Positions 1 to 8,769 of a DNA stretch of 58,701 bases are shown piece by piece. A program made the translations under genes and the position numbers. Source of the stretch: Polaromonas sp. GTDB lineage: Bacteria; Pseudomonadota; Gammaproteobacteria; Burkholderiales; Burkholderiaceae_C. The stretch's first letter is position 1. Each line of letters begins with the position of its first letter. Under the pieces are notes generated by a model, which ran no database searches, was not told where the DNA came from, and saw only the letters and a list, made by a program, of their open reading frames with translations. The DNA is taken from contig JAJKJM010000151.1 in the NCBI GenBank assembly GCA_021153985.1, positions 1 through 58,701 of the forward strand, in the 5' to 3' direction.

Positions 1-159
1 GAAAACAACTGCCAGGACAGCAAGATCTTCGAGATCAAGACCGGCATGGGCGTGAACAAGAACGAGCAGGTCTACCTGGACTGGCTGCGTGAAGTCGAAA
101 AGCGCATGGAGCCGCAACTGCAGGCCGAAGAAGTGCGCATGACGCAGAACCTGAAGTAA
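1..159 (+). CDS. 3' end of an unidentified protein gene
   Basis: The frame is open from base 1 and encodes 52 residues ending in TQNLK before a TAA stop; the start lies outside the window. The fragment is hydrophilic with many charged residues and includes the stretch VYLDWLREVEKRM. I do not recognise the family. The gene lies 70 bases upstream of two amino-acid type ABC permeases on the same strand. The cognate substrate-binding protein would be the expected gene here, but the tail itself does not prove it; an enzyme of the same operon is equally possible. Confidence 0.55.
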   Translation, partial: ENNCQDSKIFEIKTGMGVNKNEQVYLDWLREVEKRMEPQLQAEEVRMTQNLK

Positions 160-229
160 GTCTGGGCCGGCCCGCGGCTTTGGCACGCGGGCCGCGCACA
201 CCTCTCTTTCAACTCCGGACGGACCTTTC

Positions 230-895
230 ATGGACGTGGATTTTTCACCGATCATCGAAAACTGGCGTTTCTTCGCCGGCGGGCTGGGCATCACCGTCCT
301 GCTCAGCGTGATCAGCGCGGCCACCAGCATCCTGGCCGGGCTGGTGATCGCGCTGCTGCGCCTTTACGGCCCTCGCTGGCTCAGCGTCGCCTTGGTCTTT
401 TATGTCGACACCATGCGCGCCATCCCGATCCTGGTGGTGCTGGTGTGGATTTACTTCGCCTTCCCGCTGCTGGCCGGTGTGACCTTTCCGCCCTTCTGGG
501 CTGCGCTGGTGGGGCTGACGCTGCATATCGCGGCCTATGCCTCCGAGATCATCCGGGCCGGCATTGAGTCCATCCGCCCCGGGCAGACGCGGGCCGGCCT
601 CGCGCTGGGCATGTCGCGCGCGCAGATCCTGCGCAAGATCATCCTGCCGCAGGCCACCATCCGCATGCTGCCGGCTTTCGGCTCGGTGCTGACCATGGCC
701 ATCAAGGACACGGCCATCGCCACCGTGATCGCCGTGCCCGAGCTGATGCACCGCGCTGAAACCGTGGCCGGCCAGAGCTACCGGCCGGTGGAGGTGTTCA
801 CGACGGTCATGGTGCTGTATTTCCTGGTGCTGTTCCCGGTCACCCGCGTCGTGGACCGCATGTACCAAAAACTCGCACATCTGGGGCGCTCATGA
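230..895 (+). CDS. Polar amino-acid type ABC transporter permease (first subunit)
   Basis: This 221-residue inner-membrane protein has several hydrophobic segments and the EAA cytoplasmic loop typical of the HisM/GlnP/ArtQ permease family (GLALGMSRAQILRKIILPQA, about residues 123-142), which docks on the ATPase. The length is normal for the family. It overlaps the next permease by ATGA (892-895), so the two are probably translationally coupled and form the heterodimeric channel with the ATPase at 1548. The substrate cannot be read from the sequence; the family imports polar amino acids or related small solutes. Confidence 0.9.
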   Translation: MDVDFSPIIENWRFFAGGLGITVLLSVISAATSILAGLVIALLRLYGPRWLSVALVFYVDTMRAIPILVVLVWIYFAFPLLAGVTFPPFWAALVGLTLHIAAYASEIIRAGIESIRPGQTRAGLALGMSRAQILRKIILPQATIRMLPAFGSVLTMAIKDTAIATVIAVPELMHRAETVAGQSYRPVEVFTTVMVLYFLVLFPVTRVVDRMYQKLAHLGRS

Positions 896-1551
896 ATTTC
901 GACTGGAACGTCATCTGGACGCATCGCGGCGCGCTGTGGGACGGCGCGCTCATGACGGTGGGGCTGACGGTGCTGACCATGCTGCTGGCCGTGCCGGGCG
1001 GCATTTTTCTGGCGCTGATGCGGCTGTCGTCCAACAAGCTGCTGAGCTCGGCTTCGCTGGCCTTCGTGGAGTTTTTCCGCAACCTGCCTTTGATCCTGGT
1101 GATCTACTGGGCGTTTTATGTGATGCCCATCGCGTTTGACGTGCAGTTCTCGGCGCTCACGACGGCGCTGGTCGCGCTGGTGCTCAATGTCTCTGCCTAC
1201 AACGCCGAGACCTTCCGCGCGGGCATCAACTCCATCCGCAAGGGCCAGATGGAAGCGGCCCTGGCCATGGGCATGTCGCGCCGCCAGGCCATGTTCAAGG
1301 TGGTGATCCCGCAAGCGGCGCGCCGCATCTTGCCGGTGCTGGCCAGCACCTGGATTTCGCTGTTCAAAGATACCTCGCTGGTATCGGTGATCGCGGTCAG
1401 TGAACTGGCCTACACCTCGATGCAGATACGCGCCCAGACCTTCCGGGTGCTGGAGATGCTGACTGCCATGGCCGCGATCTACTGGCTGATGGGCTACCCC
1501 CAGGCAAAACTCGTGGACTGGATCCACAAAAAATACGGAGTCAAGGAATGA
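892..1551 (+). CDS. Polar amino-acid type ABC transporter permease (second subunit)
   Basis: This is a 219-residue polytopic membrane protein of the same HisQ/HisM family as its upstream neighbour. Its EAA loop reads [20 protein letters not shown] and is followed by a second conserved patch including [14 protein letters not shown]. The start codon overlaps the preceding stop (ATGA), and its own stop overlaps the ATPase start at 1548 in the same way, giving a tight three-gene transporter operon. It should pair with the 230-895 product in the inner membrane. The transported compound is unknown. Confidence 0.9.
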   Translation: MNFDWNVIWTHRGALWDGALMTVGLTVLTMLLAVPGGIFLALMRLSSNKLLSSASLAFVEFFRNLPLILVIYWAFYVMPIAFDVQFSALTTALVALVLNVSAYNAETFRAGINSIRKGQMEAALAMGMSRRQAMFKVVIPQAARRILPVLASTWISLFKDTSLVSVIAVSELAYTSMQIRAQTFRVLEMLTAMAAIYWLMGYPQAKLVDWIHKKYGVKE

Positions 1552-2345
1552 CAACAGTGATGCAAGCGGGCACCGCCGCAACCGCACCGCGCAAGGGGGC
1601 CGAGCAGCCGCCCGTGCTGGTCTACGAAAACGTGAAAAAAATGTACGGCGATTTTGTGGCGCTCAACGGCGTGTCGCTGCAGGTGAACAAGGGTGAAGTC
1701 ATGTGCCTGATCGGGCCTTCAGGTTCGGGCAAGTCGACACTGCTTCGCTGCACCAACGCGCTTGAAACGCTGAATGGCGGACGCGTATTGCTGGACGGCA
1801 TTCCGCTGCCGACGCGCGAAACCGAGGTGCGCAAAGTGCGCCAGCGCATGGGCATGGTGTTCCAGAGCTTTGAGCTGTTTCCGCACAAGACGGCGCTGGA
1901 CAACGTGGCCATGGGCCCCATCACCGTGCTGGGCATGAGCGAAGCCGATGCGCGCAAGCGCGCCATGGTGTTGCTCGAGAAAGTCGGGCTGGAGTCCAAG
2001 GCCGGCAACTTCCCGGCCAACCTCTCGGGTGGCCAGCAGCAGCGCGTGGCGATTGCCCGTGCGCTGGCGATGGAGCCCGAGGTGATGCTGTTCGACGAAC
2101 CGACTTCGGCGCTGGACCCTGAAACCGTGGGCGAGGTGCTCAACGTGATGAAAAAACTGGCCCAGGAAGGCATGACCATGATCGTCGTCACGCACGAAAT
2201 GAGTTTTGCCCAGCGCGTGGCGAACTGGGTGGTGGTGTTTGAAAACGGCGCCATCCTGGAAGAAGGCCCGCCCGCGCAGATTTTTGAGAACCCGACGGTC
2301 GCGCGCACCCGCGACTTCCTCGGCCACCTGGGATGGAACGGCTGA
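1548..2345 (+). CDS. Polar amino-acid type ABC transporter ATP-binding protein
   Basis: This 265-residue cytoplasmic ATPase drives the two permeases upstream. Walker A is GPSGSGKST (about residues 56-64), the Q-loop lies in [12 protein letters not shown], the signature is [15 protein letters not shown], and Walker B with the D-loop is [14 protein letters not shown]. These are the GlnQ/HisP-type motifs at normal spacing. The first 25 residues are a variable extension before the conserved [10 protein letters not shown], so translation could start slightly downstream, although the ATGA overlap with the permease favours 1548. Confidence 0.93.
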   Translation: MTTVMQAGTAATAPRKGAEQPPVLVYENVKKMYGDFVALNGVSLQVNKGEVMCLIGPSGSGKSTLLRCTNALETLNGGRVLLDGIPLPTRETEVRKVRQRMGMVFQSFELFPHKTALDNVAMGPITVLGMSEADARKRAMVLLEKVGLESKAGNFPANLSGGQQQRVAIARALAMEPEVMLFDEPTSALDPETVGEVLNVMKKLAQEGMTMIVVTHEMSFAQRVANWVVVFENGAILEEGPPAQIFENPTVARTRDFLGHLGWNG

Positions 2346-2407
2346 ACACCGCAACACCGCAGCTTGCCCGCCCTTCATTTTTATACCCCCTGATTACCCT
2401 GACTTTC

Positions 2408-3619
2408 ATGAAAATCACCAACGCACGCGTCATCGTCTGCAGCCCCGGCCGCAACTTCGTCACCCTGAAAATCGAAACCGACGAGGGCCTGACCGGCATC
2501 GGCGACGCCACGCTCAACGGGCGCGAGCTGGCCGTTGTGAGCTACCTGACCGAGCATGTCATTCCGTGCCTGATCGGCCGCGACGCGCACCAGATCGAGG
2601 ACATCTGGCAATACCTCTACAAGGGCGCCTACTGGCGGCGCGGCCCGGTGACCATGAGCGCGATCGCCGCGGTGGACACGGCGCTGTGGGACATCAAGGC
2701 CAAGGCCGCCAACATGCCGCTGTACCAGCTGCTGGGCGGGCGCAGCCGCAACGGTGTGATGGTGTACGGCCATGCCAACGGCAGCGACATTGCCCACACG
2801 GTGGACGAAGTGCTGCGCTACAAGGAAATTGGCTACCAGGCGATACGCGCGCAAAGCGGCGTGCCAGGCCTGGAAAAAGTCTACGGCGTGGGCAAGGGCA
2901 GCATGTTTTACGAGCCGGCCGACGGCAACCTGCCCAGCGAGCACGACTGGAGCAGCGAGAAATACCTGCTGCACACGCCCAAGCTGTTTGACGCAGTGCG
3001 CCAGGCGGTGGGGCCGGACATTCATTTGCTGCACGACGCGCACCACCGGTTGACGCCTATCGAAGCGGGCCGGCTGGGCAAATCACTGGAGCCGTACCAC
3101 CTGTTCTGGGTTGAAGACGCAACGCCGGCCGAGAACCAGGAGGCCTTCCGCCTGATCCGCCAGCACACCACCACGCCGCTGGCGGTGGGCGAGATTTTCA
3201 ACACGATCTGGGACTGCAAAGATTTGATCCAGAACCAGCTGATCGACTATATCCGTGCAACGGTCGTGCATGCCGGCGGCATCACGCATTTGCGGCGCAT
3301 TGCCGACTTCGCCTCGATGTACCAGGTGCGCACCGGCTGCCACGGCGCGACAGACCTGTCACCGGTGTGTATGGGCGCGGCGCTGCACTTTGACACCTGG
3401 GTGCCCAACTTCGGCGTGCAGGAGTACATGCGCCACACCGAGCAAACTGACGAGGTGTTCCCGCACAGCTACCGTTTCGACAAAGGCTTTATGCACTGCG
3501 GCGAAACGCCGGGGCATGGGGTGGAGATTGACGAGAAGCTGGCCGCCAAGTACCCGTACCAGCGTGCTTATCTGCCGGTGAACCGGCTGCAGCACGACGG
3601 CACGTTGTGGAACTGGTGA
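2408..3619 (+). CDS. manD: Mannonate dehydratase-like enolase superfamily enzyme (ManD/RspA type)
   Basis: The 403-residue product matches the ManD/RspA branch of the enolase superfamily. It has an N-terminal capping domain ([16 protein letters not shown]) and a barrel with metal- and substrate-binding stretches such as [26 protein letters not shown] and [14 protein letters not shown], and it ends in the typical C-terminal WNW. Family members dehydrate D-mannonate to 2-keto-3-deoxygluconate, or have low activity and unclear roles. I chose the ATG at 2408 because family members begin MKI; an in-frame ATG at 2333 would add 25 atypical residues overlapping the ABC ATPase. Its position after an amino-acid type transporter leaves the true substrate open. 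Confidence 0.85.
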   Translation: MKITNARVIVCSPGRNFVTLKIETDEGLTGIGDATLNGRELAVVSYLTEHVIPCLIGRDAHQIEDIWQYLYKGAYWRRGPVTMSAIAAVDTALWDIKAKAANMPLYQLLGGRSRNGVMVYGHANGSDIAHTVDEVLRYKEIGYQAIRAQSGVPGLEKVYGVGKGSMFYEPADGNLPSEHDWSSEKYLLHTPKLFDAVRQAVGPDIHLLHDAHHRLTPIEAGRLGKSLEPYHLFWVEDATPAENQEAFRLIRQHTTTPLAVGEIFNTIWDCKDLIQNQLIDYIRATVVHAGGITHLRRIADFASMYQVRTGCHGATDLSPVCMGAALHFDTWVPNFGVQEYMRHTEQTDEVFPHSYRFDKGFMHCGETPGHGVEIDEKLAAKYPYQRAYLPVNRLQHDGTLWNW

Positions 3620-3670
3620 GGATGGAAATTTAAGCAAAATTTCTCTCTAGCCCAATCAGGATATTGACTG

Positions 3671-3715
3671 GCAGCTACTGATTTGATAGCAGGCGCCGCT
3701 GACGGGCGCCGGCTC
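3671..3715. terminator. Hairpin between convergent genes, possible bidirectional terminator
   Basis: The gap between the converging manD and TetR genes holds nested inverted repeats: GCTA...TAGC around TGATTTGA (about 3673-3690) and then GGCGCC...GGCGCC with a short spacer (about 3692-3711). The arrangement resembles an intergenic repeat I associate with Comamonadaceae genomes. No clean U-tract follows, so terminator function is inferred from the convergent gene layout. Confidence 0.4.
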
Positions 3716-3718
3716 GTT

Positions 3719-4369
3719 TCAAGCGAGTATGGTTGCCAGGCTGGCTTCGAGGTGCTCTGACGGCAGGCGTTTGAAGCCCGAGCGGGCAAAACGCTGCAGG
3801 CGCCCCACCATGAAAGCGACGATGACCGAGGCGCGCACCTGGGCGTCGACCGTGGGCGTGGCCGCGCCGCTGGCGGCGGCCGCGTCGCGCAGGCTTTGCT
3901 TGAGGCTGGACTCGAGCTTGTCGAAAAACTGGTTCATGCGCTCTTGCAGGCGGTCGTTTTCAAACACCAGCGCATCGCCCACCATGACGCGGGTCATGCC
4001 GGGGTTTTTCTCGGCGAACTGCAAAATCATGACGACCAGCTTGCGGGTGCGCACCGAATGGTCCGTTTCGCGTTCGCCGATCTGGTTGATCAGGGTGAAG
4101 ACGCTCTGCTCGATGAATTCGATCAGGCCTTCAAACATTTGCGCCTTGCTGGCGAAATGGCGGTACAGGGCCGCTTCACTCACATCCAGCTTGGCCGCCA
4201 GCGCCGATGTGGTGATGCGTTCTGCGCCTGGCTGCTCCAGCATGGTGGCCAGCGCCTGAAGGATCTGGACCCGGCGCTCGCCCGGTTTGGGCCGCTTGCG
4301 CACCGCAGGCTCGGCAGAAGCTGGCGTGGCCTGCGGGTTCACTTCGGATTCAGACGCTAAGTCGGACAT
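3719..4369 (-). CDS. slmA: TetR-family regulator, SlmA-like nucleoid occlusion factor
   Basis: The 216-residue protein has an N-terminal low-complexity stretch, then a TetR helix-turn-helix (ITTSALAAKLDVSEAALYRH, about residues 50-69) and an all-helical C-terminal domain. The sequence around RRVQILQALATMLE and ASKAQMFEGLIEFIE matches SlmA-type proteins, which block FtsZ assembly over the nucleoid in gammaproteobacteria. In betaproteobacteria such genes commonly lie near argB, as here (argB is 2.5 kb away). The DNA-binding fold is clear; the nucleoid-occlusion role is family-based inference. Confidence 0.8.
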   Translation of the reverse strand: MSDLASESEVNPQATPASAEPAVRKRPKPGERRVQILQALATMLEQPGAERITTSALAAKLDVSEAALYRHFASKAQMFEGLIEFIEQSVFTLINQIGERETDHSVRTRKLVVMILQFAEKNPGMTRVMVGDALVFENDRLQERMNQFFDKLESSLKQSLRDAAAASGAATPTVDAQVRASVIVAFMVGRLQRFARSGFKRLPSEHLEASLATILA

Positions 4370-4536
4370 AGGCGATGGGAGGAAATGAAGAATGTTTCAA
4401 AAAACCGGGAATCGTTGCAATTGATTCTCGCACAGGGACGTGACGGTTCATGGCTTGACGTGCCTGGGTTTTACTGCGTGAGGCGAAGCTACAACGTTCT
4501 CTTTCGTAACAGCGAGCGCTCACTGTGGCGGGCGAA

Positions 4537-6084
4537 CTACAAACTCAGGCGCACCCGCAGCCCGCGCGGCCCTGAGGCATCCGCGGTGGCGTAATCCAGC
4601 TCGAGCTGGGAGCGGTGAATCCGCGCGATTTCATTGGCAATGGCCAGGCCCAGGCCGTTGCCCTCCCCGACCGTACCCAGAACCCGGTAGAAACGTTCCA
4701 GGGCCTTGCCGCGCTCTTCGGGCGCGATGCCAGGACCGTCGTCTTCCACCCCCAGGAATACGCCCCAGCGTGGATGATCCGGGTCCGGCCGGGAATCCGC
4801 CTGGGTGGCAACGGCCGGCTGGCCCCGGCTGGGCCCGCAGCGGATGGTGACGGTACCGCCGGCCGGCGTGTACTTGACGGCGTTATCCACCAGGTTGCCC
4901 AGCAACTCGCGCAGTAACCATTCATAGCCGCTGGCCTGCGCCGGCTCGGTCTCCAGCCCCAGGTCAATGCCTTTGCGGGCGGCAGCGTCCAGGTGCAAGG
5001 GCAGGATGGATTCGCACAGGTCTTTCAAGTCCACCCGCTGCATGGGCTGGGCGGCGATAGCCGACGCATCGGCGCGCGACAGGGCCAGCAGCTGGTTGGC
5101 CAGCTGCGAGGTGCGGCGGGTCGCATTGCGCAGTTTGATGATTTTCTCGGCGGACAAGGTGACGGCGCCGTCAGAGCCTGCGGCCTGCGCGACCCGGGCC
5201 GCCTGCGCCCAAGCCTCGACCTGGGCCTGCAGCCCGGCCAGCGGCGTGCGCAGCTGGTGCGCCGCGTCGGCGACGAAACGGCGCTGGCCTTCGGCCTGGT
5301 CGTTCACCAGGCCGAACAGCCGGTTTAGCGCGCTGACCAGCGGCCGGACCTCTGCGGGCGTGGTGTGCGGGTCGATGGCGCTCAGATCGCGCGGGCTGCG
5401 GCGCTCCACCGCGTCTTTGAGTTCGATCAGCGGCTTGAGCGCCCGCGTGACGGCCCAATTCAGCGCGAAGCCCGCGGCCACCACCAGGATAAGGTTGGGC
5501 AGCAGCACCTTGAGCAGCACGGAGCGCACCCACTGCTGGCGCGGGTCGGACCCGTCGGCCAGTTGCACGATCAGTTGTCCCGCGACCGTGTTGACGCGCT
5601 GGGCCGCGATGCGGTAGGTCACGCCTTTGTGTTCGATGCTGTGGAACTCGGTCTCATGCGTGGCCGGCAGGAGGTCGGGGATCCACTCCTCCCCGGACAT
5701 GAATTCGCCCTGGGCGTCGGAAATCCGGAACCCGGCGGAACCGGCGTGGCCTTTGAGGAAATCGTCCACCGCGGGCGCGAGCAGAAGCAGGGGTTCGCGC
5801 CCGCCGGGCGTGATGCCGGGCCCCACCACGGAGTCGGCCAGCAGAGGGATCAGCCGGGCCAGTTGCTGGTCTTTTTGCAGGGCGACGTTGCCGGCGGTGC
5901 GGTAGTCAAAGTAAACGCTCACCAGCGCAAAAATCCCGAGCGGCACCAGCAGTAGCAGGAGCAGGCGGCGCTGCAAGCCGGACTTCATGGCCGGCGGCAT
6001 CAGGCGGCTGTCGCTGGTTCGCGCGGCCAGGGCGCCCAGCCGGGCCTTCAGGCGGTCGGCCCAGGAATGGCCGGGGGCGCCCAT
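4537..6084 (-). CDS. Two-component sensor histidine kinase (TctE/QseC type)
   Basis: This 515-residue inner-membrane kinase has a first membrane segment at about residues 39-58 (LLLLLLVPLGIFALVSV), a periplasmic sensor region, a second membrane segment (VLLPNLILVVAAGFALNW), a HAMP linker, the phosphoacceptor box FVADAAHQLRTPLAGL with its His, and a C-terminal ATPase with the N-box (NLVDNAVKYTP) and GDGPGI/GLGLAI-like boxes (DDGPGIAPEE, NGLGLAIANE). The response regulator ends 11 bases upstream, so they form a pair. An internal ATG at 5988 (MKSGLQRR) is an alternative start. The signal sensed is unknown; TctE relatives respond to tricarboxylates, QseC relatives to other cues. Confidence 0.88.
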   Translation of the reverse strand: MGAPGHSWADRLKARLGALAARTSDSRLMPPAMKSGLQRRLLLLLLVPLGIFALVSVYFDYRTAGNVALQKDQQLARLIPLLADSVVGPGITPGGREPLLLLAPAVDDFLKGHAGSAGFRISDAQGEFMSGEEWIPDLLPATHETEFHSIEHKGVTYRIAAQRVNTVAGQLIVQLADGSDPRQQWVRSVLLKVLLPNLILVVAAGFALNWAVTRALKPLIELKDAVERRSPRDLSAIDPHTTPAEVRPLVSALNRLFGLVNDQAEGQRRFVADAAHQLRTPLAGLQAQVEAWAQAARVAQAAGSDGAVTLSAEKIIKLRNATRRTSQLANQLLALSRADASAIAAQPMQRVDLKDLCESILPLHLDAAARKGIDLGLETEPAQASGYEWLLRELLGNLVDNAVKYTPAGGTVTIRCGPSRGQPAVATQADSRPDPDHPRWGVFLGVEDDGPGIAPEERGKALERFYRVLGTVGEGNGLGLAIANEIARIHRSQLELDYATADASGPRGLRVRLSL

Positions 6085-6095
6085 GCGCGCCGCGC

Positions 6096-6797
6096 TTACT
6101 CGGCGCCGGCGCCGGGCAGGCCGGGCGCGGCTTCCGTCAGTTCAAGGCGGTAGCCAAAACCGCGTATCGAGCGTACGGCGATGCCGTGCGGCTCCAGCTT
6201 GCCGCGCAGGCGCGAGATGTAGACCTCGATGGCGTTGGGCGTGATTTCCTTGTCCCAGCCGGTCATGGCCTGCAGGAGTTTGTCTTTGCTGGCGGGCTTG
6301 GGCGCGTTGATCAGCAAATACTCCATGACCGTCCATTCGCGCGGCCCAAGTTCAATGAGCTGGCCGTTGGCGCGGGCTTCGCGGTTGGCGGTGTCGAGTT
6401 CGAGCGCGCCGAAGCTCAGTGTGGCGCTGGTGGCGGCCTGCGAGCGGCGCAGCAACGCACGCAGGCGCGCCAGCAGTTCGGGCAGCTCAAAGGGCTTGAC
6501 CATGTAATCGTCGGCGCCCAGGTCCAGGCCCTGGACGCGGTCTTGCAGGGCGTCGCGCGCGGTGAGGATGAGCACCGGCATGGCCAGGCCGCCGCGGCGC
6601 AGGCGCCGGGTCAGCTCCAGCCCGTCAATGCGCGGCAGGCCGATGTCGATGATGGCGGCGTCAAAGGTTTCGCCCTGCAGGACTTCTTCGGCACGCTCGG
6701 CGCTGCCGACCCAGTCGACCGCATAACCGGCGTCGCTGAGCCCCAGCTTGATGCCGCTGGCTACCATCACGTCGTCTTCAACTAAAAGTAAACGCAT
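6096..6797 (-). CDS. OmpR/PhoB-family response regulator (TctD/QseB type)
   Basis: The 233-residue regulator has an N-terminal receiver (acidic pair in LLVEDD, phosphoacceptor Asp in DIGLPRIDG near residue 51, conserved Lys in MVKPFE) and a C-terminal winged helix ending in EVYISRLRGKLEP...IRSIRGFGYRL. It is the first gene of the pair with the kinase at 4537-6084 and is probably phosphorylated by it. The target promoters are not evident. The pair separates slmA from argB. Confidence 0.92.
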   Translation of the reverse strand: MRLLLVEDDVMVASGIKLGLSDAGYAVDWVGSAERAEEVLQGETFDAAIIDIGLPRIDGLELTRRLRRGGLAMPVLILTARDALQDRVQGLDLGADDYMVKPFELPELLARLRALLRRSQAATSATLSFGALELDTANREARANGQLIELGPREWTVMEYLLINAPKPASKDKLLQAMTGWDKEITPNAIEVYISRLRGKLEPHGIAVRSIRGFGYRLELTEAAPGLPGAGAE

Positions 6798-6867
6798 TTC
6801 AAGGCCCTCAGCAACACGATGGGGTCTTCTACCAGTGCCAGCGCGGAACCGGCTTTGCCGGGCCGCA

Positions 6868-6914
6868 GGTGGCGCCCCCTCGGGGGGAGGCGCCGAAGGC
6901 GCTTCGGGGGGTCA
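6868..6914. repeat. GC-rich intergenic inverted repeat (Comamonadaceae style)
   Basis: The short gap between the response regulator and argB contains GGCGCCCCCTCGGGGGGAG followed by GGCGCC and GGCGCTTCGGGGGG, a set of strong nested GC hairpins. I have seen this kind of motif repeatedly at gene ends in Comamonadaceae. It sits just after the argB stop and may act as its transcript end or stabiliser, though there is no U-tract. Confidence 0.45.
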
Positions 6915-7835
<921 letters not shown>

Positions 7836-7884
7836 CTAAAAAGGGGAGATGGCGCAATTGTGCAGCATCGCCGGTGCCCGCCGG

Positions 7885-8766
7885 TCAGCGCAGCGTGGTG
7901 AGGTAGGCCGGGTCGAACCGGCCGGGCTGGTAACCAAAGTCGCGCGACGCATCCTGGTGGTCGAACACCAGGTCGGCCTGCATGCGCAGGGCCATATCGG
8001 CCGTCAGGTGCGCAAAGCGCGGATGCAGGCGGGCAAAGCGCACCGCAACGCGAAATGCCCAGATCGGGACGGGGATAAAAACCGGCTTGCGGCCCAGGGT
8101 TTCAAAGATGCGCCGCACCATGTCGACGTAGGCCAGCGTCTCACCGCCGCTGAGGTTGTAAGCCTTGTTGTAGCTTGCGGGCGCCTCCAGGCTCTGCACG
8201 CAGGCCAGCGCCAGGTCCCGTGCATTCACCGGTTGCCGGCGGCCGGCGGCTTGGCCAAAGCGCGGGAAAAAACCGAAGCGGCGTATCAGCCGTGCGATGT
8301 CGGCGACGTTGCGGTCCCCGCCGGCGCCGCCGTAAATCAATGTGGGCCGGAAAATCGTCCAGGCCATGCCCAGGCGCTCGCACTCGGCCGCCAGGTGGTC
8401 TTCGGCCTCAATAAGTTTGTTGACCACTTCCAGTTCATAAGGGCTGGCCGATGCCAGCTTGGTGAACCGGCTGGTCGAGCTGAACGCAATGACGCGCCGC
8501 ACGCCACGGGCGTGAAATTTTTCGAGCCAGCCTGGCAGCAGCCACAGGCTGGCGGTATGAATCAGGGTGCCGGCATCGACGGCCGGGACATCCGCAGCCT
8601 TGTCGGCCAGGTCGAGAAAATGCCACGCATCACCAGCGGGCCCCTCAGGCCGTTTTCTCCCAAGCGCAGAAACTGGAACACCGCGCTCAGACAGCATGGG
8701 CACGAGCAGGGACCCTATCGTGCTTGCGGCACCGGTGATCAGCACTGTCTGCCGGGTTTGGCGCAT
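7885..8766 (-). CDS. NAD(P)-binding atypical SDR, NDUFA9-like
   Basis: The 293-residue protein starts with a Rossmann glycine motif (VLITGAASTIGSLL) and continues as an extended/atypical SDR similar to NDUFA9 and complex-I-associated sugar-epimerase homologues. The usual YxxxK catalytic pair is not evident: the aligned stretch PYELEVVNKLIEAE has a Lys but no Tyr four residues earlier. It is therefore probably a nucleotide-binding reductase of unusual chemistry or a structural protein. It lies 3 bases after the end of the GT2-WbpV fusion gene and may share its transcript, although it is not an obvious glycan gene. Confidence 0.7.
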   Translation of the reverse strand: MRQTRQTVLITGAASTIGSLLVPMLSERGVPVSALGRKRPEGPAGDAWHFLDLADKAADVPAVDAGTLIHTASLWLLPGWLEKFHARGVRRVIAFSSTSRFTKLASASPYELEVVNKLIEAEDHLAAECERLGMAWTIFRPTLIYGGAGGDRNVADIARLIRRFGFFPRFGQAAGRRQPVNARDLALACVQSLEAPASYNKAYNLSGGETLAYVDMVRRIFETLGRKPVFIPVPIWAFRVAVRFARLHPRFAHLTADMALRMQADLVFDHQDASRDFGYQPGRFDPAYLTTLR

Positions 8767-8769
8767 GGT

